DNA of 13,006 bases from Synechococcales cyanobacterium PMM_0073. GTDB taxonomy: Bacteria > Cyanobacteriota > Cyanobacteriia > Elainellales > Elainellaceae. The notes beneath the pieces were generated by a model that was not told the DNA's origin, searched no databases, and saw only the letters and a list, made by a program, of their open reading frames with translations. Both the position numbers and the translations under genes were made by a program. Where the stretch lies: positions 1 through 13,006 of the forward strand of contig CASBQH010000269.1 in assembly GCA_949127695.1 (NCBI GenBank), in the 5' to 3' direction. This document shows positions 5,459-12,175 of this stretch, piece after piece. Numbering within the stretch: the first letter of the stretch is position 1; every line of letters begins with the position of its first letter.

Positions 5459-5977
5459 TCAAGTATCAATAGGCTGCTGGGCTTTCCAGAACTGCTCAGC
5501 AAAGGCAATCGCCGGGTGCATCGGCGCTTTCGGTTTGGCCTTCAGCAGCATTCCAGTTTCATGCAGCAACCTGTCACCTTTACGGGAGTTGCACCGTTCA
5601 CAGGCAGCAACCACGTTATCCCAGCTGTGCGTGCCGCCCTTAGAACGGGGGATGACGTGATCCAGCGTCAGATGCTGGTGGCTGCCGCAGTACTGGCAGC
5701 GATGCTGGTCGCGGCGGAAGATCTCTCGACGGCTGACGGGCGGCAGCTTCCAATGCCGTTCGGGATTGCTGACGGTGAGGCGAATATGCTCAGGCACTTG
5801 CAGCACGACGCTGGGAGAGCGCACTTCCCACTGCTGGCCGCTGTAGGCCAACGACTCTGCCTGCCCCGTGACCAGCAAGACAATCGCTCGCTTAATGTTG
5901 ATTCGTGCCAAGGGCAAGTAGTTCTTTGAAAAGACCACCACCTGCTGCTGCAAGAGCTGTGACTGTTGGGGTTGCAT
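5459..5977 (-). CDS. HNH endonuclease family protein
   Basis: The 172-residue protein carries an HNH fold in its second half. Zinc-type cysteine pairs are CQYC (C94, C97) and CERC (C126, C129), with the metal and catalytic core TLDHVIPRSKGG (D106, H107) and N121 between them. Residues 1-80 form a conserved N-terminal segment that begins VVVFSKNYLPLARINIKRA, typical of a widespread cyanobacterial HNH group also found in other bacteria. All core residues are present, so nuclease activity is plausible, but the biological target is not known. A Shine-Dalgarno (AAGGAG, 5986-5991) lies 8 bases before the ATG. It is first in an operon with the alr0857-like gene and sits directly behind a terminator-like hairpin, which suggests attenuation or insulation. 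Confidence 0.9.
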   Translation of the reverse strand: MQPQQSQLLQQQVVVFSKNYLPLARINIKRAIVLLVTGQAESLAYSGQQWEVRSPSVVLQVPEHIRLTVSNPERHWKLPPVSRREIFRRDQHRCQYCGSHQHLTLDHVIPRSKGGTHSWDNVVAACERCNSRKGDRLLHETGMLLKAKPKAPMHPAIAFAEQFWKAQQPIDT

Positions 5978-5985
5978 CGATTTTG

Positions 5986-5991
5986 CTCCTT
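5986..5991 (-). promoter_or_regulatory. Shine-Dalgarno of the HNH gene, touching the terminator T-run
   Basis: AAGGAG on the minus strand is 8 bases upstream of the HNH ATG and follows the eight-T run of the hairpin at 5992-6033 with no gap. Confidence 0.75.
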
Positions 5992-6033
5992 AAAAAAAAC
6001 ATCCCCCGCCTCTGAGTTTCAGGAGCGGGGGAT
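5992..6033 (-). terminator. Strong intrinsic terminator or attenuator in front of the HNH gene
   Basis: On the minus strand ATCCCCCGC (6025-6033) pairs with GCGGGGGAT (6001-6009). The stem continues inside through a short irregular step to CTGA/TCAG with a 3-nt loop, and is followed one base later by eight T (5992-5999). All marks of an intrinsic terminator are present. No recognised gene ends just upstream on this strand, which leaves the leader of the HNH operon as the natural transcript to be stopped. Confidence 0.8.
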
Positions 6034-6060
6034 AGGGAAGTGAATCTGGGTTTCCCTATC
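6031..6060 (-). promoter_or_regulatory. Second hairpin overlapping the terminator, antiterminator candidate
   Basis: GATAGGGAA and TTCCCTATC (6031-6039 and 6052-6060) form a perfect 9-bp stem with a 12-nt loop. It shares bases 6031-6033 with the outer end of the terminator stem, so the full forms of both cannot coexist. The shared part is only 3 bases, so a switch is possible but not shown. Confidence 0.45.
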
Positions 6061-6314
6061 TGGGTGTCAGGATTGTCCTGCACCTGCCGCTGCTAAATTG
6101 ACTTAGATTGAGCCATCCGGCGATGACTGTAAACATGCTTTGGCTGAGCGATTTGCCGCACTCAAGCCGATACGTACCCTCAAACGCAGATAGCGCGAAC
6201 GCATTGCCCAGACCGTGATCCGGTCGGCACTGCATGGCGTTCTGTGAGGTGGAAAGCAGGTTGCGTATCATGGGAGGCTGTTGGGGTTAAACCTATCGGG
6301 GTTACGTTACAAGT
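6061..6314. other. No recognised gene; leader region of the HNH operon
   Basis: No protein I can name is encoded here. A 71-codon minus-strand frame (6056-6271) and a short plus-strand frame exist but have no Shine-Dalgarno or family resemblance. The HNH operon promoter probably lies here, but I could not pick a convincing pair of boxes. Confidence 0.4.
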
Positions 6315-6344
6315 TTGGCTTCTTACATACTACGCTTGTAGTAT
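6315..6344 (+). promoter_or_regulatory. Predicted promoter of the nucleotidyltransferase gene
   Basis: A -35 like TTGGCT (6315-6320) and a -10 like TAGTAT (6339-6344) are 18 bases apart. The -10 box lies within the palindrome TACTAC-gctt-GTAGTA, so binding there would block the promoter. The leader to the ATG at 6460 would be about 110 bases. Confidence 0.5.
6328..6343. promoter_or_regulatory. Palindromic operator candidate TACTAC-gctt-GTAGTA
   Basis: A perfect 6-bp inverted repeat with a 4-base spacer; its right arm with the preceding T is TGTAGTA, the exact complement of the TACTACA motif repeated at the tRNA array promoter. Confidence 0.6.
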
Positions 6345-6389
6345 TAAAATTGTCCAGCTTTTGGTGGATACAGATAGCCAAAGGGCTGC

Positions 6390-6411
6390 TCCGGAAATCT
6401 TCCGGAAATCT
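6390..6411. repeat. Perfect 11-bp tandem duplication
   Basis: TCCGGAAATCT is present twice head to tail, in the 5' leader of the nucleotidyltransferase gene. The junction creates TTCCGGAA, a palindrome. Role unknown. Confidence 0.8.
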
Positions 6412-6459
6412 AGAGATGAATCTGTTGACGGCTGACGAGAGCCTTTGTACTATGGGCGC

Positions 6460-7326
6460 ATGACAACCGACCTTCGTTCAATTACGCTACCAACCGCCAA
6501 ACCGGGCTATCGACCGCAGGCCGCAGATACCTGCATAGAGTCAGATATGCTTCAGTTTTACCTGCTGAGGCAAAAGACTGCCGCAGAACGCTGGCAGGCA
6601 GCAGCAGCAATGACTCGCTGGGCGAGGACTGTTGCCCTGAGAGCAATTGCTAAAGCTAGTCCTAATCAAACAGCGACTCGCTTCTCCCAAGTCATTTTCA
6701 AAGAGCACTGGACAGCAAACCTAATTCCTAATTCAGATCCGACTATGTGGGCACAAGATCCTAGCGCTATTGCAGAGTTGCTGCATCCCGTCTTTGAACA
6801 GCTCAACATTCGCTACTACATCACAGGTGGAGTAGCGGCGATTGCTCATGGAGAACCGAGAACGACCCAGGATATTGACCTGGTAATCGAAGTTGCCCCT
6901 AGCGCAGTTGATCCCTTTGTCACTGCATTAGAGCAGGCCGGATTCTATGTGCCTGCTGGCGCTGTTGAAGATGTGAAGGCTGAACGAGGAAGAGTTCTCA
7001 GTATCACTCACATTGAGCAAGTGCTGAGAGCCGATGTCGTTCTCAACAGCGACAGTCCATTCGATCGCTCTAAGATGAACCGCCGCCAGATGGTATCGAT
7101 TGACCTAGCTGGAGAAGCCCTTTACTGGGTCGGCGCGCCTGAAGATATTATCCTGGCCAAGCTGCTTTGGGGGAGGCGGTCTAACTCCGAGAAGCAGTGG
7201 CGCGACGTGCTGGGCGTGCTGAAGGTGCAGCAGCAGGCGCTGGACTATGGCTATCTGGGCGAATGGGCGGAGCGTTTAGAGCTGAGTCAGCTGCTGCACC
7301 AAGCGATGGTCGAAGCTGGAATTTAG
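6460..7326 (+). CDS. Nucleotidyltransferase-fold protein with extra N-terminal helical domain
   Basis: Starting at the ATG at 6460 the protein has 288 residues; an upstream TTG at 6445 would add five. Residues about 105-285 are a minimal nucleotidyltransferase of the DUF6036/AbiEii-like type. It has the motif GG-x13-DxD (GG at 123-124, D138, D140), a likely third carboxylate in RADVV (D192), and the downstream basic helix DIILAKLLWGRR. Residues about 25-85 form a separate helical domain (SDMLQFYLLRQKTAAERW and following). It resembles a small cyanobacterial protein often encoded just before such transferases as its own gene; here both parts are in one frame. Relatives of this fold include toxins of two-gene systems that modify tRNA, but substrate and activity here are unknown. 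No separate antitoxin gene is adjacent. Confidence 0.8.
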   Translation: MTTDLRSITLPTAKPGYRPQAADTCIESDMLQFYLLRQKTAAERWQAAAAMTRWARTVALRAIAKASPNQTATRFSQVIFKEHWTANLIPNSDPTMWAQDPSAIAELLHPVFEQLNIRYYITGGVAAIAHGEPRTTQDIDLVIEVAPSAVDPFVTALEQAGFYVPAGAVEDVKAERGRVLSITHIEQVLRADVVLNSDSPFDRSKMNRRQMVSIDLAGEALYWVGAPEDIILAKLLWGRRSNSEKQWRDVLGVLKVQQQALDYGYLGEWAERLELSQLLHQAMVEAGI

Positions 7327-7428
7327 CTGAATCTAGTTAGCAATTTAAAATCTAATTAAAATTGTTACAAAACATGAATCGCGTTAAGCTTAGGTATAGT
7401 CCGTCAAGCGTAAAGTCCGCAGACTCAA

Positions 7429-7791
7429 ATGTTTACCCCTGGTTCCAACCTGCCTGAGCCTGATTTCCTCAAGACTCTGCTCCAACCCTTGCTAGAGGAC
7501 TTTCAGTATTGGTTTGGTCGCTCTCGCAAGCTGTTAGAAAACCACCAAATCGACTTTCTGAGCCGCGAGCAACAGGCAGCTTTGTTGGCCAGAGTCCAGC
7601 AGGCGCAGCAGGAAGTGAATACCACCCAGCTTTTGTTCAAGGCCATTGACGGGCAGGCAGGCATTGAGACTTCGGTGCTGGTGCCTTGGCATCAGCTGGT
7701 GACTGAATGCTGGCAGGTCGGAATGAAATTTCGGATGGAACATCCAGAGTTAGCGGCTTCAGAGAGTGCATCTGAAACAGAGGAGCCTTAG
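7429..7791 (+). CDS. DUF2605 domain-containing protein
   Basis: The 120-residue protein matches my knowledge of DUF2605, a family confined to cyanobacteria: FLKTLLQPLLEDFQYWFGRS near the N-terminus, then a predicted coiled or helical stretch (REQQAALLARVQQAQQEV), then the conserved PWHQLVTECWQVGMKFR. No signal or membrane segment is visible. The last 15 residues are Ser/Glu-rich and probably disordered. It precedes a DUF2973 gene on the same strand, as in other cyanobacteria, which suggests a shared role that remains undefined. The ATG is preceded by a purine-poor leader without a clear Shine-Dalgarno. Confidence 0.88.
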   Translation: MFTPGSNLPEPDFLKTLLQPLLEDFQYWFGRSRKLLENHQIDFLSREQQAALLARVQQAQQEVNTTQLLFKAIDGQAGIETSVLVPWHQLVTECWQVGMKFRMEHPELAASESASETEEP

Positions 7792-7821
7792 CAAGCCCAG
7801 AAAATTAGCAAGCCCAGAAAA
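7788..7821. repeat. 17-bp tandem duplication starting in the DUF2605 stop codon
   Basis: TTAGCAAGCCCAGAAAA occurs twice in direct succession. The first copy contains the TAG stop of the DUF2605 gene. An AT-rich stretch follows. It looks like a recent slippage duplication. Confidence 0.85.
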
Positions 7822-8022
7822 TTAAATTTTAAGAATTTGTTGCAAACCTACCCAGAACTGCGAACTGGCCTGAGAATAGATAGACTGAGATTAAACAAAG
7901 TTTATTGTTCTGTGATCTGAATATTTGTTTCGGATCATCCTATCCCAGAGATAGATTTCTCGGAATTGGCTAGGAGTTCAGGTTTGGTTTCCATCAGTTC
8001 AGCTCATCGGCTGTCGGTCACC

Positions 8023-8027
8023 AGGAG
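8023..8027 (+). promoter_or_regulatory. Shine-Dalgarno of the DUF2973 gene
   Basis: AGGAG lies 5 bases before the ATG at 8033, supporting this start. Confidence 0.7.
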
Positions 8028-8032
8028 TTTTT

Positions 8033-8368
8033 ATGCTGCATTTGCTTTACATTCTTGCTTTCACAACGCTCGCCTTCTTGGCGGTCGGCAATTTAATCCG
8101 CAATATGATGATGCTGGGTTCTGAATCGCAGCGGTTTTATGGCAACCGGGGAGAGTTTAGGCCAAATAGTGATACGAGCGCTCGCCCATTGACTTCGCAG
8201 CGCCGTCGCTCCGTGCCGCATCCAGAGCTGCTCGACAGCCAAGGTAACGTAGTCGATGAACCCTTTTTGGTGATGCGCTCAATCACCGTTGAAGATGCCC
8301 GCGAGCAGCTAGATGCGCTTTATGAGGCTTCGCCTAGCGTCGCTGACGACACTCGCAGCGACCTGTAG
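8033..8368 (+). CDS. DUF2973 domain-containing membrane-anchored protein
   Basis: The 111-residue protein starts MLHLLYILAFTTLAFLAVGN, an N-terminal membrane segment of about 20 residues, followed by LIRNMMMLG and a Ser/Arg-rich linker. The conserved C-terminal part, HPELLDSQGNVVDEPFLVMR then SITVEDAREQLDALYEASP, is the hallmark of DUF2973, another family restricted to cyanobacteria. It follows the DUF2605 gene at 241 bp with its own Shine-Dalgarno, so the two may be expressed separately. The soluble part most likely faces the cytoplasm, but topology is not proven. Function is unknown. Confidence 0.88.
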   Translation: MLHLLYILAFTTLAFLAVGNLIRNMMMLGSESQRFYGNRGEFRPNSDTSARPLTSQRRRSVPHPELLDSQGNVVDEPFLVMRSITVEDAREQLDALYEASPSVADDTRSDL

Positions 8369-8373
8369 CGCTA

Positions 8374-9162
8374 TTAGGACTTACTGCCAGTTGAGAATGA
8401 AATAGGGCGCGGGTTGTTCTGAACCCGCGCTATCTGAACTAGAGTTTCGGCCAAGTTTGGGTCAATCCAGCTGAGGGGCTGATCTTCTGATGGCTCGGTT
8501 AATTCAATTGGCTTTGATTCTGAGTCTGCCTCTGAAGCAGCCTGATCAACCTTACTCGCTTCGATCAGCCCAAATTCAGAGGCATCTGGTTCAACCTGCT
8601 TAGAAACAGCTGGCTGAGATGATTGGATAATCGAAGCAACCAAGTCTCTGCGCCGATTCCGAACTGACGAACGAGGTGTCAGGCATCGCAACAGCGTAAA
8701 GCAACCTGCCGCACAGCTGATCAAGATGGCGCTGATCAGTGAGAATGGAGAAGCGGAACGAGCCGTAGGTTTCAGAGCGGGCGCGACTGGGATAGAAGTC
8801 TGAATGATTGGAGTCTGAAGCACCGGAACCGGCAGAGCAGGGCTGGGCAGAGCGGTTGCTGGGGCAGGCGCATGGACAGCCTGAAACGGCACAGAGGCGC
8901 TGGGATTCATGAGGGTCGTCATTGCTGCCACTGACGCTCCAGTTAAGCCTGCCAAAAGCATCATCCAGACCAGCAGTAAATGCCGTCGTAAAAATTTTAG
9001 CAGCAGCAATAGTGAAGAGCTGAGCCACAACAAAAGCCGCTTAAGCTGTTGATAGAGCCAGAGCAGTTGAGTCCAGAGCAGCTGCCCTAGACGAACTCGC
9101 CCTGATCTAAAACGCCGATTTGAACGCAGTCCCTTTGGCTGACGAGCTTGTAATCTGCCCAT
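8374..9162 (-). CDS. Unrecognised two-segment membrane protein
   Basis: I do not recognise this 262-residue protein. The first 60 residues are very basic and Leu/Arg-rich. A long hydrophobic stretch at about 42-84, interrupted by KFLRRH, could hold one or two membrane segments. It is followed by a Pro/Ala/Val-rich linker (about 87-133), a second hydrophobic segment (about 138-160), another basic patch (RNRRR), and an acidic Ser/Glu-rich tail (about 186-230). It ends in SWIDPNLAETLVQIARVQNN. The upstream ATG at 9162 has only a weak AGGTG as ribosome site. It lies 88 bp downstream of rplI on the same strand and ends 5 bases from the opposing DUF2973 gene. Confidence 0.65.
   Translation of the reverse strand: MGRLQARQPKGLRSNRRFRSGRVRLGQLLWTQLLWLYQQLKRLLLWLSSSLLLLLKFLRRHLLLVWMMLLAGLTGASVAAMTTLMNPSASVPFQAVHAPAPATALPSPALPVPVLQTPIIQTSIPVAPALKPTARSASPFSLISAILISCAAGCFTLLRCLTPRSSVRNRRRDLVASIIQSSQPAVSKQVEPDASEFGLIEASKVDQAASEADSESKPIELTEPSEDQPLSWIDPNLAETLVQIARVQNNPRPISFSTGSKS
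8403..8433. terminator. GC-rich hairpin at the 3' end of the membrane protein gene
   Basis: GCGCGGGTT (8407-8415) pairs perfectly with AACCCGCGC (8422-8430) around a 6-nt loop, and ATA/TAT can extend the stem past a bulge. It lies inside the last codons of the minus-strand gene, 39 bases past the stop of the plus-strand gene, so it may terminate the latter. T-runs are poor on both sides. Confidence 0.45.
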
Positions 9163-9250
9163 GACAACACCTGCTGCTGAGACGGCAACAGAGACAAACT
9201 TGAAGCATCCGAAACCAGCTGCTGCCTAGTTTAATCTTAGTCTGATTGGT

Positions 9251-9712
9251 CTAATTGAGCGAGACTACCTGAATTGTGACGGTGGCCGAAACTTCAGGAT
9301 GCAGCTTAATGTCAATTTTGTAGGAGCCGAGGCTGTCGATATCGGGCACAGCAATCGTGCGGCGGTCGATCTCGATGCCAGTTGCGGACTGAATGGCATC
9401 GGCCACATCCTGGTTGGTGACGCTGCCAAAGATCGCCTCGTTCTCGCCCACCTGCTTTGAAATTGCCAGCTTGGCTGCTTTCTCTAGCGCGGTTTTTTGG
9501 ACTTCGGCCTCTTTTTTCAGCTCCAGCAGGCGCAGGCGCTCGGCTTCGCGACGACGCTCAACCTGCTTGAGTATACCGGGCGTAGTGTGAACCGCGAAGC
9601 CTCTGGGAATCAAAAAGTTGCGGGCATAGCCACGCGCCACTTCCACCAAATCGCCTGAGCGACCCAGCTTGCTCACGTCTTCGCTTAATACCAACTGAAT
9701 CCGCTTTGCCAT
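9251..9712 (-). CDS. rplI: 50S ribosomal protein L9
   Basis: The 153-residue protein has normal length and both domains. The N-terminal 23S rRNA-binding domain carries [20 protein letters not shown] (14-33) and LIPRGFA. A long charged connecting helix (about 47-82) leads to the C-terminal domain with [16 protein letters not shown] (92-107) and [18 protein letters not shown] (128-145). It binds near the base of the L1 stalk in bacterial ribosomes. The start [13 protein letters not shown] fits the family. It is transcribed away from the epimerase gene end, with a 159-bp gap upstream that should hold its promoter. No other ribosomal gene is nearby. Confidence 0.97.
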   Translation of the reverse strand: MAKRIQLVLSEDVSKLGRSGDLVEVARGYARNFLIPRGFAVHTTPGILKQVERRREAERLRLLELKKEAEVQKTALEKAAKLAISKQVGENEAIFGSVTNQDVADAIQSATGIEIDRRTIAVPDIDSLGSYKIDIKLHPEVSATVTIQVVSLN

Positions 9713-9871
9713 TTCTCTAATCTCTTACAACGCTTGTATAAGGCTCTGGGCGCTCAAACTCCAGACTTTTGCCCCAGAATCTTAGTTACCCATCAGGAGC
9801 TGATCCGCAGTGCGAACCTTCCGTTTATAGGCAGACATACTATCGTAACGAACCAACTCACCCCAGCGCAA

Positions 9872-10801
9872 CTAAACACCGCTCAAGATCTGGTCATCCA
9901 GTGAAAAATCGACCTCAGCTCGGTCGCGTCCGCTGGCCAGATAGTCTTGTTCCAATGAGTCTTGTAGCCCCGATATCAAATCATATTCGGGCTGCCAGTA
10001 CAGCTCTTTTTGGGCTTTATGAATATCCGTAAAGAAATGCTGGAGGCGCAGCGGGAAAGCTTTGCGCTTGCCAAAGTCAAATTTCTTCGGGTTGTAATGC
10101 ACCAGCTTAGGAGCGGGCTTGCCAGCGGCCTTAGCGCAGGCTTCAGCCAATCCATTAAAGCTGACGTAGCGTTCGCCAGAAATATTGTAAATCTGCCCGA
10201 CGGCTCTGGGGTTGCCCAATATATTCACCATCGCGGTCGCCAGATCTTTGACATGCCCAAACTGGGTGATATGGGTGCCGCCGCCAGGAATGGGAATCGG
10301 GCGGTCGCGCAGAATTCGGTCAAAAAACCAGGCTTCGAGGTCGTTGTAGTTTTGCGGGCCATAGATATAGACAGGGCGAATTGCCGTAAAGGGAATGCCT
10401 GCGGCTTGCAGATAGGCTTCTGTGGCAAACTTACCTTTGTGGCGGCTGTTGGGATCAACCGGATCGCCTTCAAAATGCGGCATCTGCTCTGACTTGAGAT
10501 AGACCCCAGCTGAGCTAACGTAGACAAAATGCTGGATTCTGTCTTTGAAAATTTCGGCCAACGGCTGCGTATCGCTGAGTTCGCGGCCATTGTTGTCAAA
10601 CACGGCGTCAAATTCTTCTGTGGCCAGCAGCTGTTTAAGCTGAGCGGGATCGGTGCGGTCGCCAATAATTTGCGCTTCAATGCCGGCGGGTGCAGGCCGA
10701 TTGCCCCGGTTAAACAGCACTACGTCATGCTCTTGGGCGGTGAGTAACCGCGTCAGACAAACGCCAATAAACCGCGTGCCGCCCATGATCAAAATTCGCA
10801 T
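9872..10801 (-). CDS. CSP41-like atypical NAD-dependent epimerase (chloroplast stem-loop-binding protein homologue)
   Basis: The 309-residue product has an N-terminal Rossmann fold, MRILIMGGTRFIG with GGTRFIG at 7-13, then FVYVSSAGVY (92-101) and RPVYIYGP. The usual Tyr-x3-Lys of extended short-chain dehydrogenases is not present; the equivalent region is SRHKGKFATE (119-128), the same RHKGK pattern I know from plant CSP41 proteins. Those are RNA-binding and have been linked to chloroplast RNA stability and ribosomes. A sugar epimerase role is thus less likely than RNA binding, though not excluded. The start at 10801 has GAGGG upstream and matches the family; an ATG at 10873 would add 24 atypical residues and approach carA. 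It is divergent from carA. Confidence 0.88.
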   Translation of the reverse strand: MRILIMGGTRFIGVCLTRLLTAQEHDVVLFNRGNRPAPAGIEAQIIGDRTDPAQLKQLLATEEFDAVFDNNGRELSDTQPLAEIFKDRIQHFVYVSSAGVYLKSEQMPHFEGDPVDPNSRHKGKFATEAYLQAAGIPFTAIRPVYIYGPQNYNDLEAWFFDRILRDRPIPIPGGGTHITQFGHVKDLATAMVNILGNPRAVGQIYNISGERYVSFNGLAEACAKAAGKPAPKLVHYNPKKFDFGKRKAFPLRLQHFFTDIHKAQKELYWQPEYDLISGLQDSLEQDYLASGRDRAEVDFSLDDQILSGV

Positions 10802-10916
10802 CTTGCCCTCTGCCAGCTCTGCTTTTGATCCTAGTCTCAAACCGTCGCGCCTGTAACTATTCATTTGCCGCATCCCAGCGTAGGATAAGAGACGCTAAAT
10901 TGACTGGTGAGACTCT

Positions 10917-12068
10917 ATGCTGTTTTCTGGCGCAAAACCGGCTCTGCTCGTCCTCGCAGATGGCACCGCCTATCCGGGCTGGTCGTTTGGGGCATCGGGC
11001 ACCACGATTGGCGAAGTTGTGTTCAACACCGGCATGACGGGCTATCAAGAAGTCCTGACCGATCCCAGCTATCGCGGCCAGATTATTACCTTTACCTATC
11101 CAGAGCTGGGCAACACGGGGGTTAATCCAGCCGATGAAGAGTCGGCGCGTCTACAGGTGAAGGGCTGCATTGCCCGCAACATTTCGGCAAGGCCCAGCAA
11201 CTGGCGCTCCACCCAGTCGCTGCAAGACTATTTAAAGCAGCATGGCGTACTGGGAATCTACGGCATTGACACCCGCGCCCTCACCCGCAAAATTCGCTCA
11301 ACCGGGGCGATGAACGGAGCCATTTCTACTGAGATTCTTGACCCGGCGGATCTGCTGCTGAAGGTGCAGGAAGCGCCCAGCATGGCCGGTCTGAATCTGG
11401 TTAAAGATGTTACAACCAAAGCGATGTATGAATGGTCAGAACCCACTGATGCCGTTTGGGAGTTTGCCGCCCAGCCCCAGCCAGAGGCCGCGCCCCTCAC
11501 GGTGGTGGCCATTGATTTTGGCGTCAAGCGCAATATTCTGCGGCGGCTGGCCAGCTACGGCTGTCGGGTGATTGTCGTGCCAGCCAGTACGCCGCCTGAA
11601 GAGATCTTGAAGTACGAGCCAGACGGTATTTTTCTCTCGAATGGCCCTGGCGATCCGGCGGCGGTGACTGAAGGCATTGCCACCGCCAAAGCGCTGCTGG
11701 CTTCCTACGGCAAGCCGATGTTTGGCATCTGTATGGGACATCAGATTTTGGGCTTGTCGATGGGAGCCGAAACCTTCAAGCTCAAATTCGGGCATCGGGG
11801 GCTGAACCAGCCCTGTGGCTTGAATCAGCAGGTGGAAATCACCAGCCAAAATCACGGCTTTGCCATCACCGCCGAGTCGCTGCCCGATACCGATATAGAG
11901 ATCACGCATCTCAACTTGAACGATCAGACCGTAGCCGGGATAAAGCACAAAACCCTGCCGCTGTTTTCGGTGCAGTATCACCCAGAAGCCAGTCCGGGGC
12001 CACATGATGCTGACTATCTGTTTGAGAAGTTTGTCCAAACCATGCGGCAGCATCAGCAGGTTGGGTAA
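10917..12068 (+). CDS. carA: Carbamoyl-phosphate synthase, small (glutamine amidotransferase) subunit
   Basis: The 383-residue protein has the full CarA layout. The N-terminal small-subunit domain spans about 1-150 ([46 protein letters not shown]). The class I glutamine amidotransferase domain begins at about 195. Catalytic residues are in place: C272 in GICMGHQ, and H355 and E357 in [19 protein letters not shown] (241-247) forms the oxyanion region. It hydrolyses glutamine and passes ammonia to CarB to make carbamoyl phosphate for arginine and pyrimidine synthesis. carB is not in the window, as is common in cyanobacteria where the two genes are unlinked. The intergenic space to the divergent CSP41-like gene is 115 bp. 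Confidence 0.97.
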   Translation: MLFSGAKPALLVLADGTAYPGWSFGASGTTIGEVVFNTGMTGYQEVLTDPSYRGQIITFTYPELGNTGVNPADEESARLQVKGCIARNISARPSNWRSTQSLQDYLKQHGVLGIYGIDTRALTRKIRSTGAMNGAISTEILDPADLLLKVQEAPSMAGLNLVKDVTTKAMYEWSEPTDAVWEFAAQPQPEAAPLTVVAIDFGVKRNILRRLASYGCRVIVVPASTPPEEILKYEPDGIFLSNGPGDPAAVTEGIATAKALLASYGKPMFGICMGHQILGLSMGAETFKLKFGHRGLNQPCGLNQQVEITSQNHGFAITAESLPDTDIEITHLNLNDQTVAGIKHKTLPLFSVQYHPEASPGPHDADYLFEKFVQTMRQHQQVG

Positions 12069-12175
12069 AGGGCGGCAGTTACAGGCAGAGACATCGCTGA
12101 AGCTTTTGTTTAGAATTGTTGCAGCCATAAGCGCTTCAGCAAGTGGCCACTGGTTCTTCTGCTCAAGGCTTCAGT

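Noticed and set aside
6056..6271. Minus-strand frame of 71 codons upstream of the HNH gene
   Set aside because: No Shine-Dalgarno, no recognisable family, and its end runs into the hairpin pair; a leader peptide cannot be excluded but is not supported.
8326..8350. Possible further copy of the dispersed repeat (GGCTTCGCC, TAGCG)
   Set aside because: It lies in the conserved C-terminal coding part of the DUF2973 gene and lacks the second hairpin.
11436..12128. Minus-strand frame of 230 codons opposite carA
   Set aside because: It is the shadow of carA, whose catalytic motifs are intact in the plus frame.
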